A program made the position numbers and the translations under genes. The notes under the pieces were generated by a model that worked only from the letters and a program-made list of their open reading frames with translations, made no database searches and was not told the DNA's origin. From Psychrobacter sp. LV10R520-6 (lineage in GTDB: Bacteria > Pseudomonadota > Gammaproteobacteria > Pseudomonadales > Moraxellaceae), in the NCBI RefSeq assembly GCF_900182925.1, contig NZ_LT900024.1, positions 1,302,001 to 1,366,000 of the forward strand: a stretch of DNA of 64,000 bases, in the 5' to 3' direction. Positions 38,369 through 48,227 of the stretch are shown here, piece by piece; position 1 is the first letter of the stretch, and each line of letters starts with the position of its first letter.

Positions 38369-39775
38369 CTAATACAGCAAATGCGCAACTGAAGTGATGA
38401 CCACTAAGCTAATGAGCGTACGGATAATAAAGATAATAAACAGCTCTAATACATTAAGCTTAATATTTGACTTTAAAATTAGCGCGCCCACTTCAGACAT
38501 ATAAATAATCTGGGTGATGGATGCCGCCCCGACGATAAATCGCGTCATCTCACTTTCAATACTTTTGCCAACCAATGCCGGTAAATACATATCAGCAAAG
38601 CCCATAATCATAGCAGGCGCCGCATCAGCAGCTTCTGGAATTCTTAATAACTCAAGCAGCGGTACTAAAGGTGTGGCCAACCAATCAAAGACAGGGGTGT
38701 ATTCTGCCAACCCTAAACCAAGTACACCGATAGCAAAAACGACCGGTATAAGTCCAAAATAAATATCAAATAAATTCTTCAAGCTATTCTTGAACACGCT
38801 ACCCAAACTCGGCATAGAATGTGCGCGCGTCACGGCGCGATTCAACGCCCATTGATAGGTACTGTACTGAGTAGGAATCCCTTCATCTAACAGACACTTA
38901 CCAGAATGGTAAGTGTCTGGCTTCAATGACAGCGGTGGTATGCGGGGCATAATAATAGCTGCGATAAAACCAGTCAGAGCGATGGTTAAGTAGAAAAAGA
39001 CAAAGTTATTATCCACACCGATTGTTTTGGCCACCACATAAGTAAAGGCTATCGAAGTCACTGAAAAGGTAGTGGCAATAATGGCCGCTTCACGTTGGCT
39101 ATAGAAGCTTTTGTCATACTCTTGCATCGTGACCAGCAGACCAATAGAGGCCGACCCAAACCAAGAAGACATGGCATCAACCGCTGAACGTCCCGGTAGT
39201 TTGAATAATTTGACAAACATTTTACTAGCCAATGTTCCTAGAAATTCCATCAAACCAAAATCAGTTAAGAAAGGTAAAGACAAAATCGCAAAAAAGAACA
39301 ACGGAATCAAAATGGGAACTAGATCTTCAAAGATGACCCCACCGGTATTACGATTAATAATAAATTCAGGACCTATTTGTAAAAAGATCATCCAAATAAA
39401 TAGCGTCCCTAAAAAGCGCGCCGCTAGCCAGAACCAATCGACGTCGAACATGCTTTTTAATAGAGAATCTTCAGGCAAGTTAGGTCGCAATACTTTCATC
39501 GCTAGTGCCCCTACAAAGGAGGTCGTCACTATTCCCAGCACGACATAAGCGACATAACCGCCTATCAGTCCTTGTAAGGTATCCGTTAACACTCCGAGTA
39601 GGATTGTGACCTTGCCATCCCATTGAAATGGAATGATAAATAGCGCGATACCCAGTGCTGAAAACAGCATAAACTTCCACAACGACGCTCGCCATTTCTC
39701 TCCTTGTGGCGTTCTTGGGTCGACAGTATTGGTACCTAACACTGGCTGCTGCGATTTTGTGATATTAACCGTCAT
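38369..39775 (-). CDS. yjiH: YjiH family membrane protein (nucleoside-recognition/GATE domain)
   Basis: A 468-residue inner-membrane protein with about 11 hydrophobic spans and two GATE-like segments (GSASIGLLVTMQEYDKSFYS; PAMIMGFADMYLPALVGKS). The family has no proven function; a transport role in this operon is an inference. I chose the ATG at 39775 because a near-perfect GGAGGA lies five bases before it; the longer frame from 39832 overlaps the upstream gene without such a site. The start lies one base from the dld stop, so translation is probably coupled. Confidence 0.88.
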   Translation of the reverse strand: MTVNITKSQQPVLGTNTVDPRTPQGEKWRASLWKFMLFSALGIALFIIPFQWDGKVTILLGVLTDTLQGLIGGYVAYVVLGIVTTSFVGALAMKVLRPNLPEDSLLKSMFDVDWFWLAARFLGTLFIWMIFLQIGPEFIINRNTGGVIFEDLVPILIPLFFFAILSLPFLTDFGLMEFLGTLASKMFVKLFKLPGRSAVDAMSSWFGSASIGLLVTMQEYDKSFYSQREAAIIATTFSVTSIAFTYVVAKTIGVDNNFVFFYLTIALTGFIAAIIMPRIPPLSLKPDTYHSGKCLLDEGIPTQYSTYQWALNRAVTRAHSMPSLGSVFKNSLKNLFDIYFGLIPVVFAIGVLGLGLAEYTPVFDWLATPLVPLLELLRIPEAADAAPAMIMGFADMYLPALVGKSIESEMTRFIVGAASITQIIYMSEVGALILKSNIKLNVLELFIIFIIRTLISLVVITSVAHLLY

Positions 39776-39776
39776 T

Positions 39777-41566
39777 TTATTCCTCCATGAAAGGCGTTGA
39801 GCGCCAATTCTTCCATTTAGCTGTCTGACCAATCCCTGGATTCAGCGAATTGGTCGGATCTAGTTTTTTATAAAACCTATTTAATGCAGACTTAGCACTA
39901 TAAATATGACCCACATTGTGCTCAGCGGGATACTCGATTTGGCGCTGGTCATAAAAATTCAGTAGTTCTTCCTTGAACCTTTTTGCGTCGATATCAGGGT
40001 ACAAGAGATAATCTTGGTGCATGACATGACAAAAAAAGTGTCCCAGATAGAACTGGCTTTTCACTTGTTGTCGTAAATCTGTTGGCAGGGTCTCGTCCCA
40101 ATCTATGGCGTTTCTAGGCAAAGCGATATCTGTAGAGACCAGCTCGCCAAAATCTTTATGGTTTAGATTGTGATAGCGAAACATGGCAGCCGTTGCGGCA
40201 CTGCGAAATACCAACAACGCTGCTCCCTCTTTCGGGGTACACGTGTGTAGTGCCCCGTCATAGTGCTGCATATGAGACTGCAAAAATGCTTGAGCGGCAT
40301 CAATATTGTCATCAGCCACTTTGATAATTAGATGGTATTTATAAGCACGAGACTGATTGGCAAGCGGTTTAGGTAACGAGGCTGGCATAAAGGTAGACGC
40401 CAGCTGTAGCAGACGATCTGGCAAAGTCTGTGGCAGATGCCATTTCTCCAAATAATAGCCAATTTTAGCTTGCAGTCGATACAAGGCCCCTATTTTACTA
40501 GCCGGCAATTGACTCATACTGAGGCAAGTATCTCGCCCATAGCGCAAAGTGATGTCGTTATAATCTTTATGCATATACTCTGCCAAGACCGGCAAGTTCA
40601 ATTCACTCTTAAGCCACTTTCGTCTTAGCGTGGTTAAAGCTTCGGCCTGGTCAGTAGAGATATAAAAAGTTTGCTCTTGAGTGGTTTTAGCAAATGTTGC
40701 CACTCTGACGGCAAATACAATCAACTTCCCTGCTGAGCCGGATGCTTCAAACAGACCGCTAGGATCATTGTTATATCTTGCTGGTGTAGAGGACTCGCAA
40801 TCGCGGACCTTATTCTGATAGTGATGGTTTGCGCAAGCTCTATCAGCTGTAGCGCTGTCTAGGATTTTGTCAATCTGGCTATCATTCTGATCACCAATTT
40901 GACTGTCAACCTGATCGAGCTCACCAAATTGACCTGACTGTAAATTATTTAAAATATCTTCTGACGTATCACCGAGCGCTAGCCCTAAATGATTGATAAG
41001 CTCAAATGGCCCTGAGGCGCTGCGTCTTGCGTACAAGGCCATTTCGGTATAAGCAGGACCGCGCTGAACCAACATACCGCCTGAGCTATTGCAAATGCCA
41101 CCAATCACTGATGCACCGACACAGCTAGAGCCCAATACTGAATGCGGCTCACGGCCCATAGGGGCTAGGATAGAATCTAATTGTTGTAGGGTGGTGGTAG
41201 GTAAGGCAATCGCCTCTGTAGCGTCGTTAAGGAGATGAACACCCCCTAATAACTGCATAGATATCACTACCACTGGCCGATCATAGTCGCCAAAAGGTGT
41301 TGATCCTCCGGTAAGCCCAGTATTGGCGGCTTGAGCAACAATAATGGATCTGCCTCTGCACAGATATTAATAACTCGCCAAAGCGCTACTAACGAATGCG
41401 GAACGATCACTGCCAGCACTTTAGGCACGGCGTCATCATTAATTATTCCGTGAACGTAAGCTTGTTGTTGGCTCAGTTTTGTCAGCACGTTTTTGCGCCC
41501 AATCGCTTCTATAAAATCAGCTATAAGGTCAGCTAATAAGTGAGACGAGTTTTTATAATGTGACAC
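39777..41566 (-). pseudogene. dld: FAD-dependent D-lactate dehydrogenase-type gene with a frameshift
   Basis: Two overlapping frames together make one Dld-type flavoprotein. The first (GTG at 41566) encodes the start of the FAD domain, ending SLVALWRVINICAEAD before running into a wrong frame. The second continues from about 41348 as SIIVAQAANTGLTGGSTPFGDYDR and then SSCVGASVIGGICNSSGG through to EYPAEHNVGHIYSAKSALN. This matches the residue order of E. coli quinone-dependent D-lactate dehydrogenase, with a one-base loss near 41348-41352. A polar insertion (about 50 residues) lies in the second frame. Either a pseudogene or a sequencing error. Context suggests a D-2-hydroxy acid substrate related to arginine. 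Confidence 0.8.
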
Positions 41567-41605
41567 TATAGACGCTCTTCCTTGATCGACTAAATCTCAG
41601 CGCAT

Positions 41606-43318
41606 TTAGCTAAAATAAGTAAAGGTCTTGCCCATCTCGGCAATGAAATCATCGGCTTCATCGACTTCATAAATAATCGGTTGCTGGCCTTTAATATCCT
41701 GTTGCAGAGCTTCTATTAACTGCTGTTTCCCAGTGATTCTGCGATAGCCGGCTCCAAAGCCTGCTGCCAGTGGCTCAAAGTTAGGGGTTTTAATATTGAC
41801 TCCAATTAACGGCAGCCCCCGCTCTTCCATATAGCGACGAATCTCTCCATAGCCTTGGTTATTCCACACTAATACAATAAGCGGCAGTTCAAGCTCTGCG
41901 GCACAGATGAGCTCAGCTATCGTAAACTGAATACCACCGTCGCCGATTAGACTAATCACCGGATCATTTGTCGCTAGCATGGCACCGATAGCAGCGGGCA
42001 GCCCATAACCTAAGGTGCCAAACCCGGTCGATGAATTAAACCACTTGCGGGTACTTAAAGCCTCAAATCCATGATTGCCGCTATAGACAGGCTGTGTTGA
42101 ATCACCAACGATAATGACGTCTTTTACTTCATCTCGAATCAGCTTAAGTAGGGCATTTTGACCGGCAAAGCTTGCCGGCATAGACTCTATCAGTGCCTGC
42201 TTTACCTGAGCTACTTGCTCTTTGGCCTTATGATCTAAACCTTTATTTTCTAAGCGCTCGCACAATCCAGTAATGGCCATTTGGGCATCGGATAATACAG
42301 CAATATCAGCTCTAAACGGACGTTGTAGCTGCTGGGCATCGCAGTCAATCCGAATGAGTGTGCCATTAATACGAAAGCCACCATCAAACACCACATCGTA
42401 ATCGGTTTCGCCAAGTTCGGTACCGATTGCTAGCACCGCATCTGCCTCAGCAATAAGCGCTCTGCCTGCTTCCAACGACTGATTGCTGCCCAAACTTAAT
42501 GGGTGAGCAGGCGGCAACAGACCTTTGCCATTAATGGTCAAAAATGTTGGCACATCTATGAGTTCTGCGAGTTTCTGCGCATCACTATCGACAGCAACAC
42601 AGCCGCCACCGTAGAGTAAGACTGGTTTTTTTGCGGTCTTTAGACACTCAATAATTAAATCCATTTGCGCTGGATTGGGCAGTGGTCTCATTACCTGAGG
42701 CAGCATTAAACTATTTGAATCGGTGTCATTTTTTGCAGGTGGCTTGGCCACATGACTGGCATCTGCTGTGATTACATCAATAGGCAACTGAATATGGACC
42801 GGGCCTGGACGGGCACCATTAAATAAAGCAAAGGCTTCAGCGATGACTTTAGGCAAAGCTTCAGGTTGCCAGATGGTTTTGCTAAACAGTGCAACTTTAC
42901 TTACCATGCCTTGCTGATCATGCAGTTCATGCAAGTGCCCTTCACCACTGCCTGTATTATCAATTTTATTGACACTAGAAATTACTAGCATCGGTATAGA
43001 GTCAGCCGCTGCTTGCGCCATGGCGGTCATGATATTAGTCATTCCAGGGCCAGTAATAATAAAGCAAACCCCAATTTTGCCAGAAGCGCGATAATAGCCA
43101 TCGGCCATGAATCCAGCACCTTGCTCATGACGCGGCGTAACGTGACGAATATTGGTATTCGGTAAGCCACGATACAGCTCTACGGTATGCACGCCAGGAA
43201 TACCAAATACGGTCTCTACCCCGTAATACTCCAGCCACTCTACTAATAGCTCTCCACAGGTCAACGATGGAATAGTTGGCGGCGCAGCCGCTGTTGGCGT
43301 CTGTATCGATTGCGTCAT
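41606..43318 (-). CDS. aruI: 5-guanidino-2-oxopentanoate (2-ketoarginine) decarboxylase
   Basis: Thiamine diphosphate enzyme expected to decarboxylate 2-ketoarginine to 4-guanidinobutyraldehyde. The 570-residue protein has the acetolactate-synthase fold: YGVETVFGIPGVHTVELYRG and RHEQGAGFMADGYYRASG (catalytic Glu), a central domain, and the ThDP motif IGDGGIQFTI ending in VWNNQGYGEI. The FGIPGVHTVELYRGL and GSGEGHLHEL segments are those of the AruI group, not of biosynthetic IlvB. Neighbouring gbuA and the aldehyde dehydrogenase supply the next two steps, which strengthens the call. AGGA lies ten bases before the ATG. Confidence 0.85.
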   Translation of the reverse strand: MTQSIQTPTAAAPPTIPSLTCGELLVEWLEYYGVETVFGIPGVHTVELYRGLPNTNIRHVTPRHEQGAGFMADGYYRASGKIGVCFIITGPGMTNIMTAMAQAAADSIPMLVISSVNKIDNTGSGEGHLHELHDQQGMVSKVALFSKTIWQPEALPKVIAEAFALFNGARPGPVHIQLPIDVITADASHVAKPPAKNDTDSNSLMLPQVMRPLPNPAQMDLIIECLKTAKKPVLLYGGGCVAVDSDAQKLAELIDVPTFLTINGKGLLPPAHPLSLGSNQSLEAGRALIAEADAVLAIGTELGETDYDVVFDGGFRINGTLIRIDCDAQQLQRPFRADIAVLSDAQMAITGLCERLENKGLDHKAKEQVAQVKQALIESMPASFAGQNALLKLIRDEVKDVIIVGDSTQPVYSGNHGFEALSTRKWFNSSTGFGTLGYGLPAAIGAMLATNDPVISLIGDGGIQFTIAELICAAELELPLIVLVWNNQGYGEIRRYMEERGLPLIGVNIKTPNFEPLAAGFGAGYRRITGKQQLIEALQQDIKGQQPIIYEVDEADDFIAEMGKTFTYFS

Positions 43319-43478
43319 GAGTAAGTCATCCTAAAAAATTCACTGAATGTTTAATTAATTATTAGTTTTTAATAGTTATCAAATACTAAGCCTAAATGAA
43401 CCTTTAAGAGGGTTTTAAAAGTTCGTTGTGTTTTATCCTCGCCATTGTAATGGTGAACGGCTACCAGCTAAACAATCG

Positions 43479-44447
43479 TTAATAGATGGCTTTGACTTTT
43501 TCGTCGTAGCGCACACCCGGTAAAATACACAGCATCTCGAACAGTAAGTTTGCCGCTAGCACAGAGGTGTTACCAAATGGATCATAAGGTGGTGACACTT
43601 CTACCAAGTCGCAGCCAACCACCTCTAATCCACGCATACCGCGAATAATTTCTATCGCTTGGGTTGACGTCAGGCCACCAATTTCAGCCGTTCCGGTGCC
43701 AGGAGCAAATGCCGGATCAATACCATCAATATCGAAACTTAAGTAGACCGGACCATCCCCTAATTTTTCTCTCACTTCTGCCATCAAGGGTGCCAGTGAC
43801 TTGTACCAGCATTCCTCAGCAGGTACGACGCGAAAGCCTTGCTGAGTTGACCAATCAAACTCTTCAGCACTATAACCGGTACCGCGCAAACCAATCTGTA
43901 CTACCCGATTGCCATCAAGCAAATTTTCTTCAACAGCACGTCGAAATGGTGTGCCATGAGCAATTTTTTCACCGAACATATCATCGTTAATATCAGCGTG
44001 GGCATCTATGTGCACCATGCCTACAGGGCCGTGTTTTTTGGCCAGTGCCCGTAAAATCGGTAACGCAATGGTATGATCGCCGCCCAAGGTCATCGGGATG
44101 GCATCATGACTGACAATTTTATCGGTATAAAATTTCTCGATAATATCGATGCTTTTCAACAAGTTAAACGTATTGATAGGCACATCACCAATATCGGCGA
44201 CTTGTAACGATTCAAATGGGGCTGCGCGAGTAGCGACGTTGTAAGGGCGTATCATTCTAGATTCATCACGAATTTGTCTAGGGCCCAATCTTGCCCCGCT
44301 ACGGTTTGAGGCACCAATATCCATAGGCACACCTACAAAAGCGGCATCTAATCCTTGGGCATCAGTCTGAGTTGGCAGGCGCATCATAGTAGCAAAACCG
44401 CCAAATCTTGGCATCTCGTTACCGCTTAGCGGTTGATTAAATTTCAT
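43479..44447 (-). CDS. gbuA: Guanidinobutyrase (agmatinase/ureohydrolase family)
   Basis: Mn-dependent enzyme that hydrolyses 4-guanidinobutyrate to GABA and urea. The 322-residue protein follows Pseudomonas aeruginosa GbuA closely from its start (QPLSGNEMPRFGGFATMMRLP) onwards. Metal ligands are visible in GGDHTIALP, HIDAHADIND and SFDIDGIDPAFAPGTGT. Agmatinase SpeB is the main alternative, but the N-terminal signature and the AruI and aldehyde dehydrogenase neighbours favour guanidinobutyrase. AAGGA stands eight bases before the ATG. It is the first gene of the leftward cluster and divergent from a LysR gene. Confidence 0.9.
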   Translation of the reverse strand: MKFNQPLSGNEMPRFGGFATMMRLPTQTDAQGLDAAFVGVPMDIGASNRSGARLGPRQIRDESRMIRPYNVATRAAPFESLQVADIGDVPINTFNLLKSIDIIEKFYTDKIVSHDAIPMTLGGDHTIALPILRALAKKHGPVGMVHIDAHADINDDMFGEKIAHGTPFRRAVEENLLDGNRVVQIGLRGTGYSAEEFDWSTQQGFRVVPAEECWYKSLAPLMAEVREKLGDGPVYLSFDIDGIDPAFAPGTGTAEIGGLTSTQAIEIIRGMRGLEVVGCDLVEVSPPYDPFGNTSVLAANLLFEMLCILPGVRYDEKVKAIY

Positions 44448-44549
44448 AGATCACATCCTTGATTATATTTATCGTACCGTTTATTGGAATAAACAATCCT
44501 TTTACATACCTTCACAATACCTAAATATAAGCACTCAAACCATGTTAAA

Positions 44550-44611
44550 ATTCAGAAGTAAACTTCTAATATTTCGTAGTAAGTGATAGTTATTACTTAT
44601 ATTCAGAAGTA
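44550..44611. promoter_or_regulatory. Candidate LysR operator upstream of gbuA
   Basis: ATTCAGAAGTA occurs twice in the same orientation, at 44550-44560 and 44601-44611, exactly 51 bp (about five helix turns) apart. The first copy is part of the palindrome AGAAGT-AA-ACTTCT (44554-44567). Such a dyad plus a half-site is typical of LysR recognition and activation sites. The binding protein is inferred from the adjacent gene. Confidence 0.5.
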
Positions 44612-44770
44612 TATTAACGGTCAAATAACTAGAACACCTCTAGATAAAGGTATTGATAGTTTAAAGAATAGTGTAACTACTTGATTTAAAGATTATACAT
44701 TTTTTATTAAGTGACTCTTTAATTGGCTCTTCATTAGCATATACAGCATAAGAGTCTTAGAGACATTTAG

Positions 44771-44809
44771 AGTACGGATAAAAAGTACGGATAAAAAGTA
44801 CGGATTAAA
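44771..44809. repeat. 13-bp tandem repeat, three copies
   Basis: Two identical units AGTACGGATAAAA and a third with one change (AGTACGGATTAAA) lie head to tail, 55 bases before the LysR start codon. Confidence 0.85.
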
Positions 44810-44863
44810 CCTAATAGTTTCTCTTTTTTAATAAATTTATTCTTTTATATAGCGTGAATAGTT

Positions 44864-45784
44864 ATGTTCGATGAATTAATAAAAATAGACGTTAAAACCC
44901 TACGTAGCTTTATGGCTATCGTGGAATGTCAGGGCGTGACTGCTGCCCAATCTCGATTAAATATCACGCTCTCCGTTATCAGTGGCCATCTCTCGCATTT
45001 AGAGGATCGACTAGGAATGACGTTATGCCATCGTGGCCGTGGCGGTTTTAAACTGACAGAAGATGGCATTGCCGTTTATGAGGCCTGCTTAAGCTTTCAA
45101 GAAGCGGTCGCGAATTTCGAGCATCAGCTGCATTATATTCGTCAATTGGATTCAGTGCGTGGTGGTCATATTCGATTGTGTTTGGCAGACCAGCTGCCAA
45201 CATCTTTTTATGAAGCTTTACGTCAATGTCTGTCAACAAGTTACCGTAAAAATCCTCTCATACACTTTTCTATTGACGTGCAGAGTCCAGAAAGCATGTT
45301 AGAGAACCTAATTGGCAATGAAAGTGACATTGGGGTTGGTTATTTTGGTAGCTTTCCGCCTTTGCTGACTTTTAAACCGGCGTTTATTGAAAAGCAGGTG
45401 GTGTGCTGTGGACGGGAACATGAGCTATTCCATCAAACGGATATACTAACTTTTGAGGCATTAGAGCAACAATACTCTTGGGTCAAAAGAGGCTATATCG
45501 TAGATCATAAGATTAATCATATTCGTCCTAGGAAGTTAACTGCTACCACTTACCATATGGAGGCCACCGCACAGCTCATTCTTGCCGGCCATCACGTCGG
45601 CTATCTGCCCAACGACTTGGCAAAGCATTATGAAGGAATGGGACTCATTAAAATTTTATTGCCTGAAGAAGCAAGTTACGATGTGAAGCACCATTGGGCA
45701 TATCGAGAAAACTTGCATAAACACGTGGGAGATTTTTTAGCTCAGATGACTGATTTATTATTTGAACAGACGCAAAATTATTAA
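44864..45784 (+). CDS. LysR-family regulator, likely of the gbuA-aruI cluster
   Basis: A 306-residue regulator with the LysR winged helix (LRSFMAIVECQGVTAAQSRLNITLSVISGHLSHLEDRLG, residues about 12-50) and an effector domain. In the recognition helix TLSVISGHL replaces the common SQPAVS pattern. Divergent placement from gbuA, with a dyad plus half-site between them, makes it the likely activator. The inducer may be an arginine-derived acid, by analogy. It has weak ribosome-site context. Confidence 0.9.
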   Translation: MFDELIKIDVKTLRSFMAIVECQGVTAAQSRLNITLSVISGHLSHLEDRLGMTLCHRGRGGFKLTEDGIAVYEACLSFQEAVANFEHQLHYIRQLDSVRGGHIRLCLADQLPTSFYEALRQCLSTSYRKNPLIHFSIDVQSPESMLENLIGNESDIGVGYFGSFPPLLTFKPAFIEKQVVCCGREHELFHQTDILTFEALEQQYSWVKRGYIVDHKINHIRPRKLTATTYHMEATAQLILAGHHVGYLPNDLAKHYEGMGLIKILLPEEASYDVKHHWAYRENLHKHVGDFLAQMTDLLFEQTQNY

Positions 45785-46187
45785 TGGGTATCAATTATAG
45801 AGACCACACTAAGAGCTGTTAAACATTGAGATATTATTGTAGATAAATAGTGGCAAAAAAATAGCGTTTGCTATGCCTTGTATCCTGCTCAAAGAAAAAG
45901 GTTGGTGCAGACTAAGACCTATACTGTTATAGCTTACTATCTATGGCGATGGCAATCTTATGCGTACGATAAAAGACTCATTATGTCGTATACTTATTAG
46001 TTATATATCAAACATATCGGTTGTTCTTGGCGTAAGTTATACGTCTGCTGCGGTAAGCGTAATACTGTTTGTAAAGCTCGTCAGCAACAGTTTGGCATTA
46101 GTAATACAGTATCTAAGTACTTCTTACATAATGATAATAGTTTGCATCTAAAATCATCTTTATTCTAACACTCTGAATTGATAGCCT
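45785..46187. other. Intergenic region with an insertion-end-like stretch
   Basis: Positions 45812-45865 (GTTAAACATTGAGATATTAT and onward) resemble 16741-16800 (GTTGAACATTGAGACTTTAT and onward). The 63-codon plus-strand frame at 45960-46151 is hydrophobic but lacks a ribosome site and any recognisable pattern; I do not call it a gene. Confidence 0.4.
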
Positions 46188-46460
46188 ATGCGTCACAAAC
46201 AGTCCCGAACAGAGGAAGAAAGAAGAAATACTGGCGAAAAATTAGTATGTACTCAAGGCAATGACTTTTACTCGGAAGGTAAAACCTACACCGTAGGCAA
46301 GATCGTTAATGACAAGTATTTTCAGGTATTAACGGCCAGTAATGATGACCACTGGTATGCAACCTTAGATGATAATGGTATATATGTGAGTTTTGACTCT
46401 GTGACAGCCAAAAGCAGTAAAGCTCGGTTTGATGAAATATCTGATAAGAGTATCGTGTGA
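46188..46460 (+). CDS. Hypothetical 90-residue protein
   Basis: Begins MRHKQSRTEEERRNTGEKLV and continues with CTQGNDFYSEGKTYTVGKIV, a compact beta-rich pattern with alternating hydrophobic residues and several aromatic positions (DDHWYATLDDNGIYVSF). This looks like a small SH3-like barrel, such as phage- or plasmid-associated small proteins. No ribosome site is clear. It has a terminator downstream at 46629-46669. Function unknown. Confidence 0.6.
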   Translation: MRHKQSRTEEERRNTGEKLVCTQGNDFYSEGKTYTVGKIVNDKYFQVLTASNDDHWYATLDDNGIYVSFDSVTAKSSKARFDEISDKSIV

Positions 46461-46628
46461 AGTACGTTTTTTAATTAAGATACAACAATTGAGTCATTAT
46501 AAAACATGACTTCTTAGTTACTTGTTAGCCCCTATCAAGTGATGTTCTATAGCCATTTTTATGGTTAAAAACTGCTATTTATATCTACGACTCAACTGTC
46601 ATTATTTAAACAAAAACGCTAGACAAAA

Positions 46629-46669
46629 AATTAGCAGACTTAAGTTATTTCTTAAGCTGCTAATTTTTT
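46629..46669. terminator. Bidirectional terminator between the small ORF and glmM
   Basis: TTAGCAGACTTAAG pairs with CTTAAGCTGCTAA (13 pairs with one bulged A), with A and T runs on the two sides. It suits leftward glmM (stop at 46686) and the rightward small gene. Confidence 0.8.
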
Positions 46670-46685
46670 ATAGCTGATCTATATA

Positions 46686-48059
46686 TTAACTCAATACCGC
46701 TTTGATATGATCTGCCAAATCATTGGCCATCACATCGCATTCTATTTCATCATCTGACTCGACCATCACTCGAATCATGGGCTCAGTACCTGACTGGCGA
46801 ATAAGCAGACGTCCACGTCCCTCTAAGAGGGCCTGCGCTTTATCAAAAGCTAAAACTAACTCTTCATGCGCATAAGGATCTTGCATCTGAGCTAGGCGTA
46901 TATTAACCAGCTTTTGCGGCAATACTTCAAAGCCTTCGGTCAGGTCGCTGAGTGCTTTCTTTCTTTCTTGCATTACTGCCAGTACCTGCAAGCCTGCAAT
47001 GATAGCGTCACCGGTGCGGCTCTTATCTAAACAGAGAATATGTCCTGACGGTTCACCGCCTAAGATCCAATCCTTGGCTTCAAGCTCTTGCATCACATAG
47101 CGATCCCCTACTTTTGCACGAACAAAATCAATATCTTTTGCTTTTAATGCCAACTCTAAGCCCATATTGCTCATTAGCGTGCCCGCTACTCCAGTTGCAG
47201 GCATTTGACCTTGAGTGGCGAGCACATATAGAATACCATCGCCATCGATTAGCTTGCCATTCTCATCTACTAAAACAATACGGTCACCATCTCCATCAAG
47301 AGCAATGCCAACATCAGCGTCATGATCTAAGACTGCCTGTTGTAGCCCTTCGGGATGAGTGGAGCCACAGTCGGCATTGATATTGAGACCATCAGGTGTA
47401 TTATTAATAGCAATCACCGTAGCGCCCAGCTCACGCATGACCCTTGGGGCCACACTGTAGCCTGCTCCGTTGGCACAATCTACTACTATCTTTAGCTGAC
47501 TCAAGTCATATTGATAAGGAAAACTGCCTTTACAGAACTCGATGTAGCGGCCTTTGGCATCTCCGATTCGATAATTTTTACCCAACTGTGCCGGATCAAG
47601 TATAGGCATTAATAAACTATCACCTTCATCGTCCGCCGCACTCATGATAATTTGTAGCTTATCGTTGATTGCGTTTTGCATCTGATCAGTCAGCTTTTTA
47701 CCGTCCGCTGAAAAGAACTTGATACCATTATCATAATACGGATTATGCGACGCTGAAATGACAACGCCAGCATCCGCATGAAAGCTACGGGTCAAATGAG
47801 CAATAGCAGGTGTCGGCAAAGGTCCTAGCAAATGTACATCTACGCCTGCCGCATTAAAGCCGGCTTGTAGTGCCCCTTCAATCACATAGCCTGAAAGCCG
47901 AGTATCTTTACCGATGACTACACTGGGTTTGCGCTCAGGATTATCGTTATTTGCTATTAGCACCTGTCCCGTCGCATAACCTAACTTTAAAATAAAATCG
48001 GGCGTAATAGGCATTTTGCCAAACTTGCCGCGAATACCATCGGTGCCAAAGTAGCTCAT
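46686..48059 (-). CDS. glmM: Phosphoglucosamine mutase
   Basis: Converts glucosamine-6-phosphate to glucosamine-1-phosphate for cell-wall UDP-GlcNAc. The 457-residue protein has the phosphoserine loop [18 protein letters not shown], the metal loop [11 protein letters not shown], the sugar loop GGEPSGHI and the phosphate-binding C-terminus [15 protein letters not shown] short acidic insertion (AADDEGD, about residue 140) explains the slight extra length. AAGGA stands eight bases before the ATG. It lies after guaB but a terminator separates the two. Confidence 0.96.
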   Translation of the reverse strand: MSYFGTDGIRGKFGKMPITPDFILKLGYATGQVLIANNDNPERKPSVVIGKDTRLSGYVIEGALQAGFNAAGVDVHLLGPLPTPAIAHLTRSFHADAGVVISASHNPYYDNGIKFFSADGKKLTDQMQNAINDKLQIIMSAADDEGDSLLMPILDPAQLGKNYRIGDAKGRYIEFCKGSFPYQYDLSQLKIVVDCANGAGYSVAPRVMRELGATVIAINNTPDGLNINADCGSTHPEGLQQAVLDHDADVGIALDGDGDRIVLVDENGKLIDGDGILYVLATQGQMPATGVAGTLMSNMGLELALKAKDIDFVRAKVGDRYVMQELEAKDWILGGEPSGHILCLDKSRTGDAIIAGLQVLAVMQERKKALSDLTEGFEVLPQKLVNIRLAQMQDPYAHEELVLAFDKAQALLEGRGRLLIRQSGTEPMIRVMVESDDEIECDVMANDLADHIKAVLS

Positions 48060-48134
48060 TATTAATAATCCTTATGTTAAAAGTGAAAGGCCAGACGTGC
48101 TCGCAGGCTAGAGTATCTACTGCTGTCTTATTTT

Positions 48135-48177
48135 ACAAAAAAAACAGCCAACAATGAACGAGCATTGTGGGCTGTTT
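48135..48177 (-). terminator. Rho-independent terminator of guaB
   Basis: AAACAGCC and GGCTGTTT with an inner ACAATG/CATTGT stem form a long hairpin, followed on the minus strand by eight T, about 50 bases past the guaB stop. Confidence 0.85.
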
Positions 48178-48227
48178 GTATCTTAAAATCTCTGAAATAT
48201 AAAGATTCACGCTTTTACCACTGTTAT

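Larger units (their letters stand above)
44448..44863. other. Divergent gbuA/LysR control region
   Basis: About 415 bp. Near gbuA it holds the palindrome and direct repeat listed at 44550-44611; near the LysR start it holds the 13-bp triple repeat at 44771-44809. No gene is visible. Confidence 0.6.

Noticed and set aside
41340..41356. Programmed ribosomal frameshift in dld
   Set aside because: No slippery heptamer and no following stable structure was found; a mutation or sequencing error is simpler.
45960..46151. 63-codon hydrophobic plus-strand frame
   Set aside because: No ribosome site and no family pattern; it sits in relic-like sequence. Kept only as a note in the intergenic entry.
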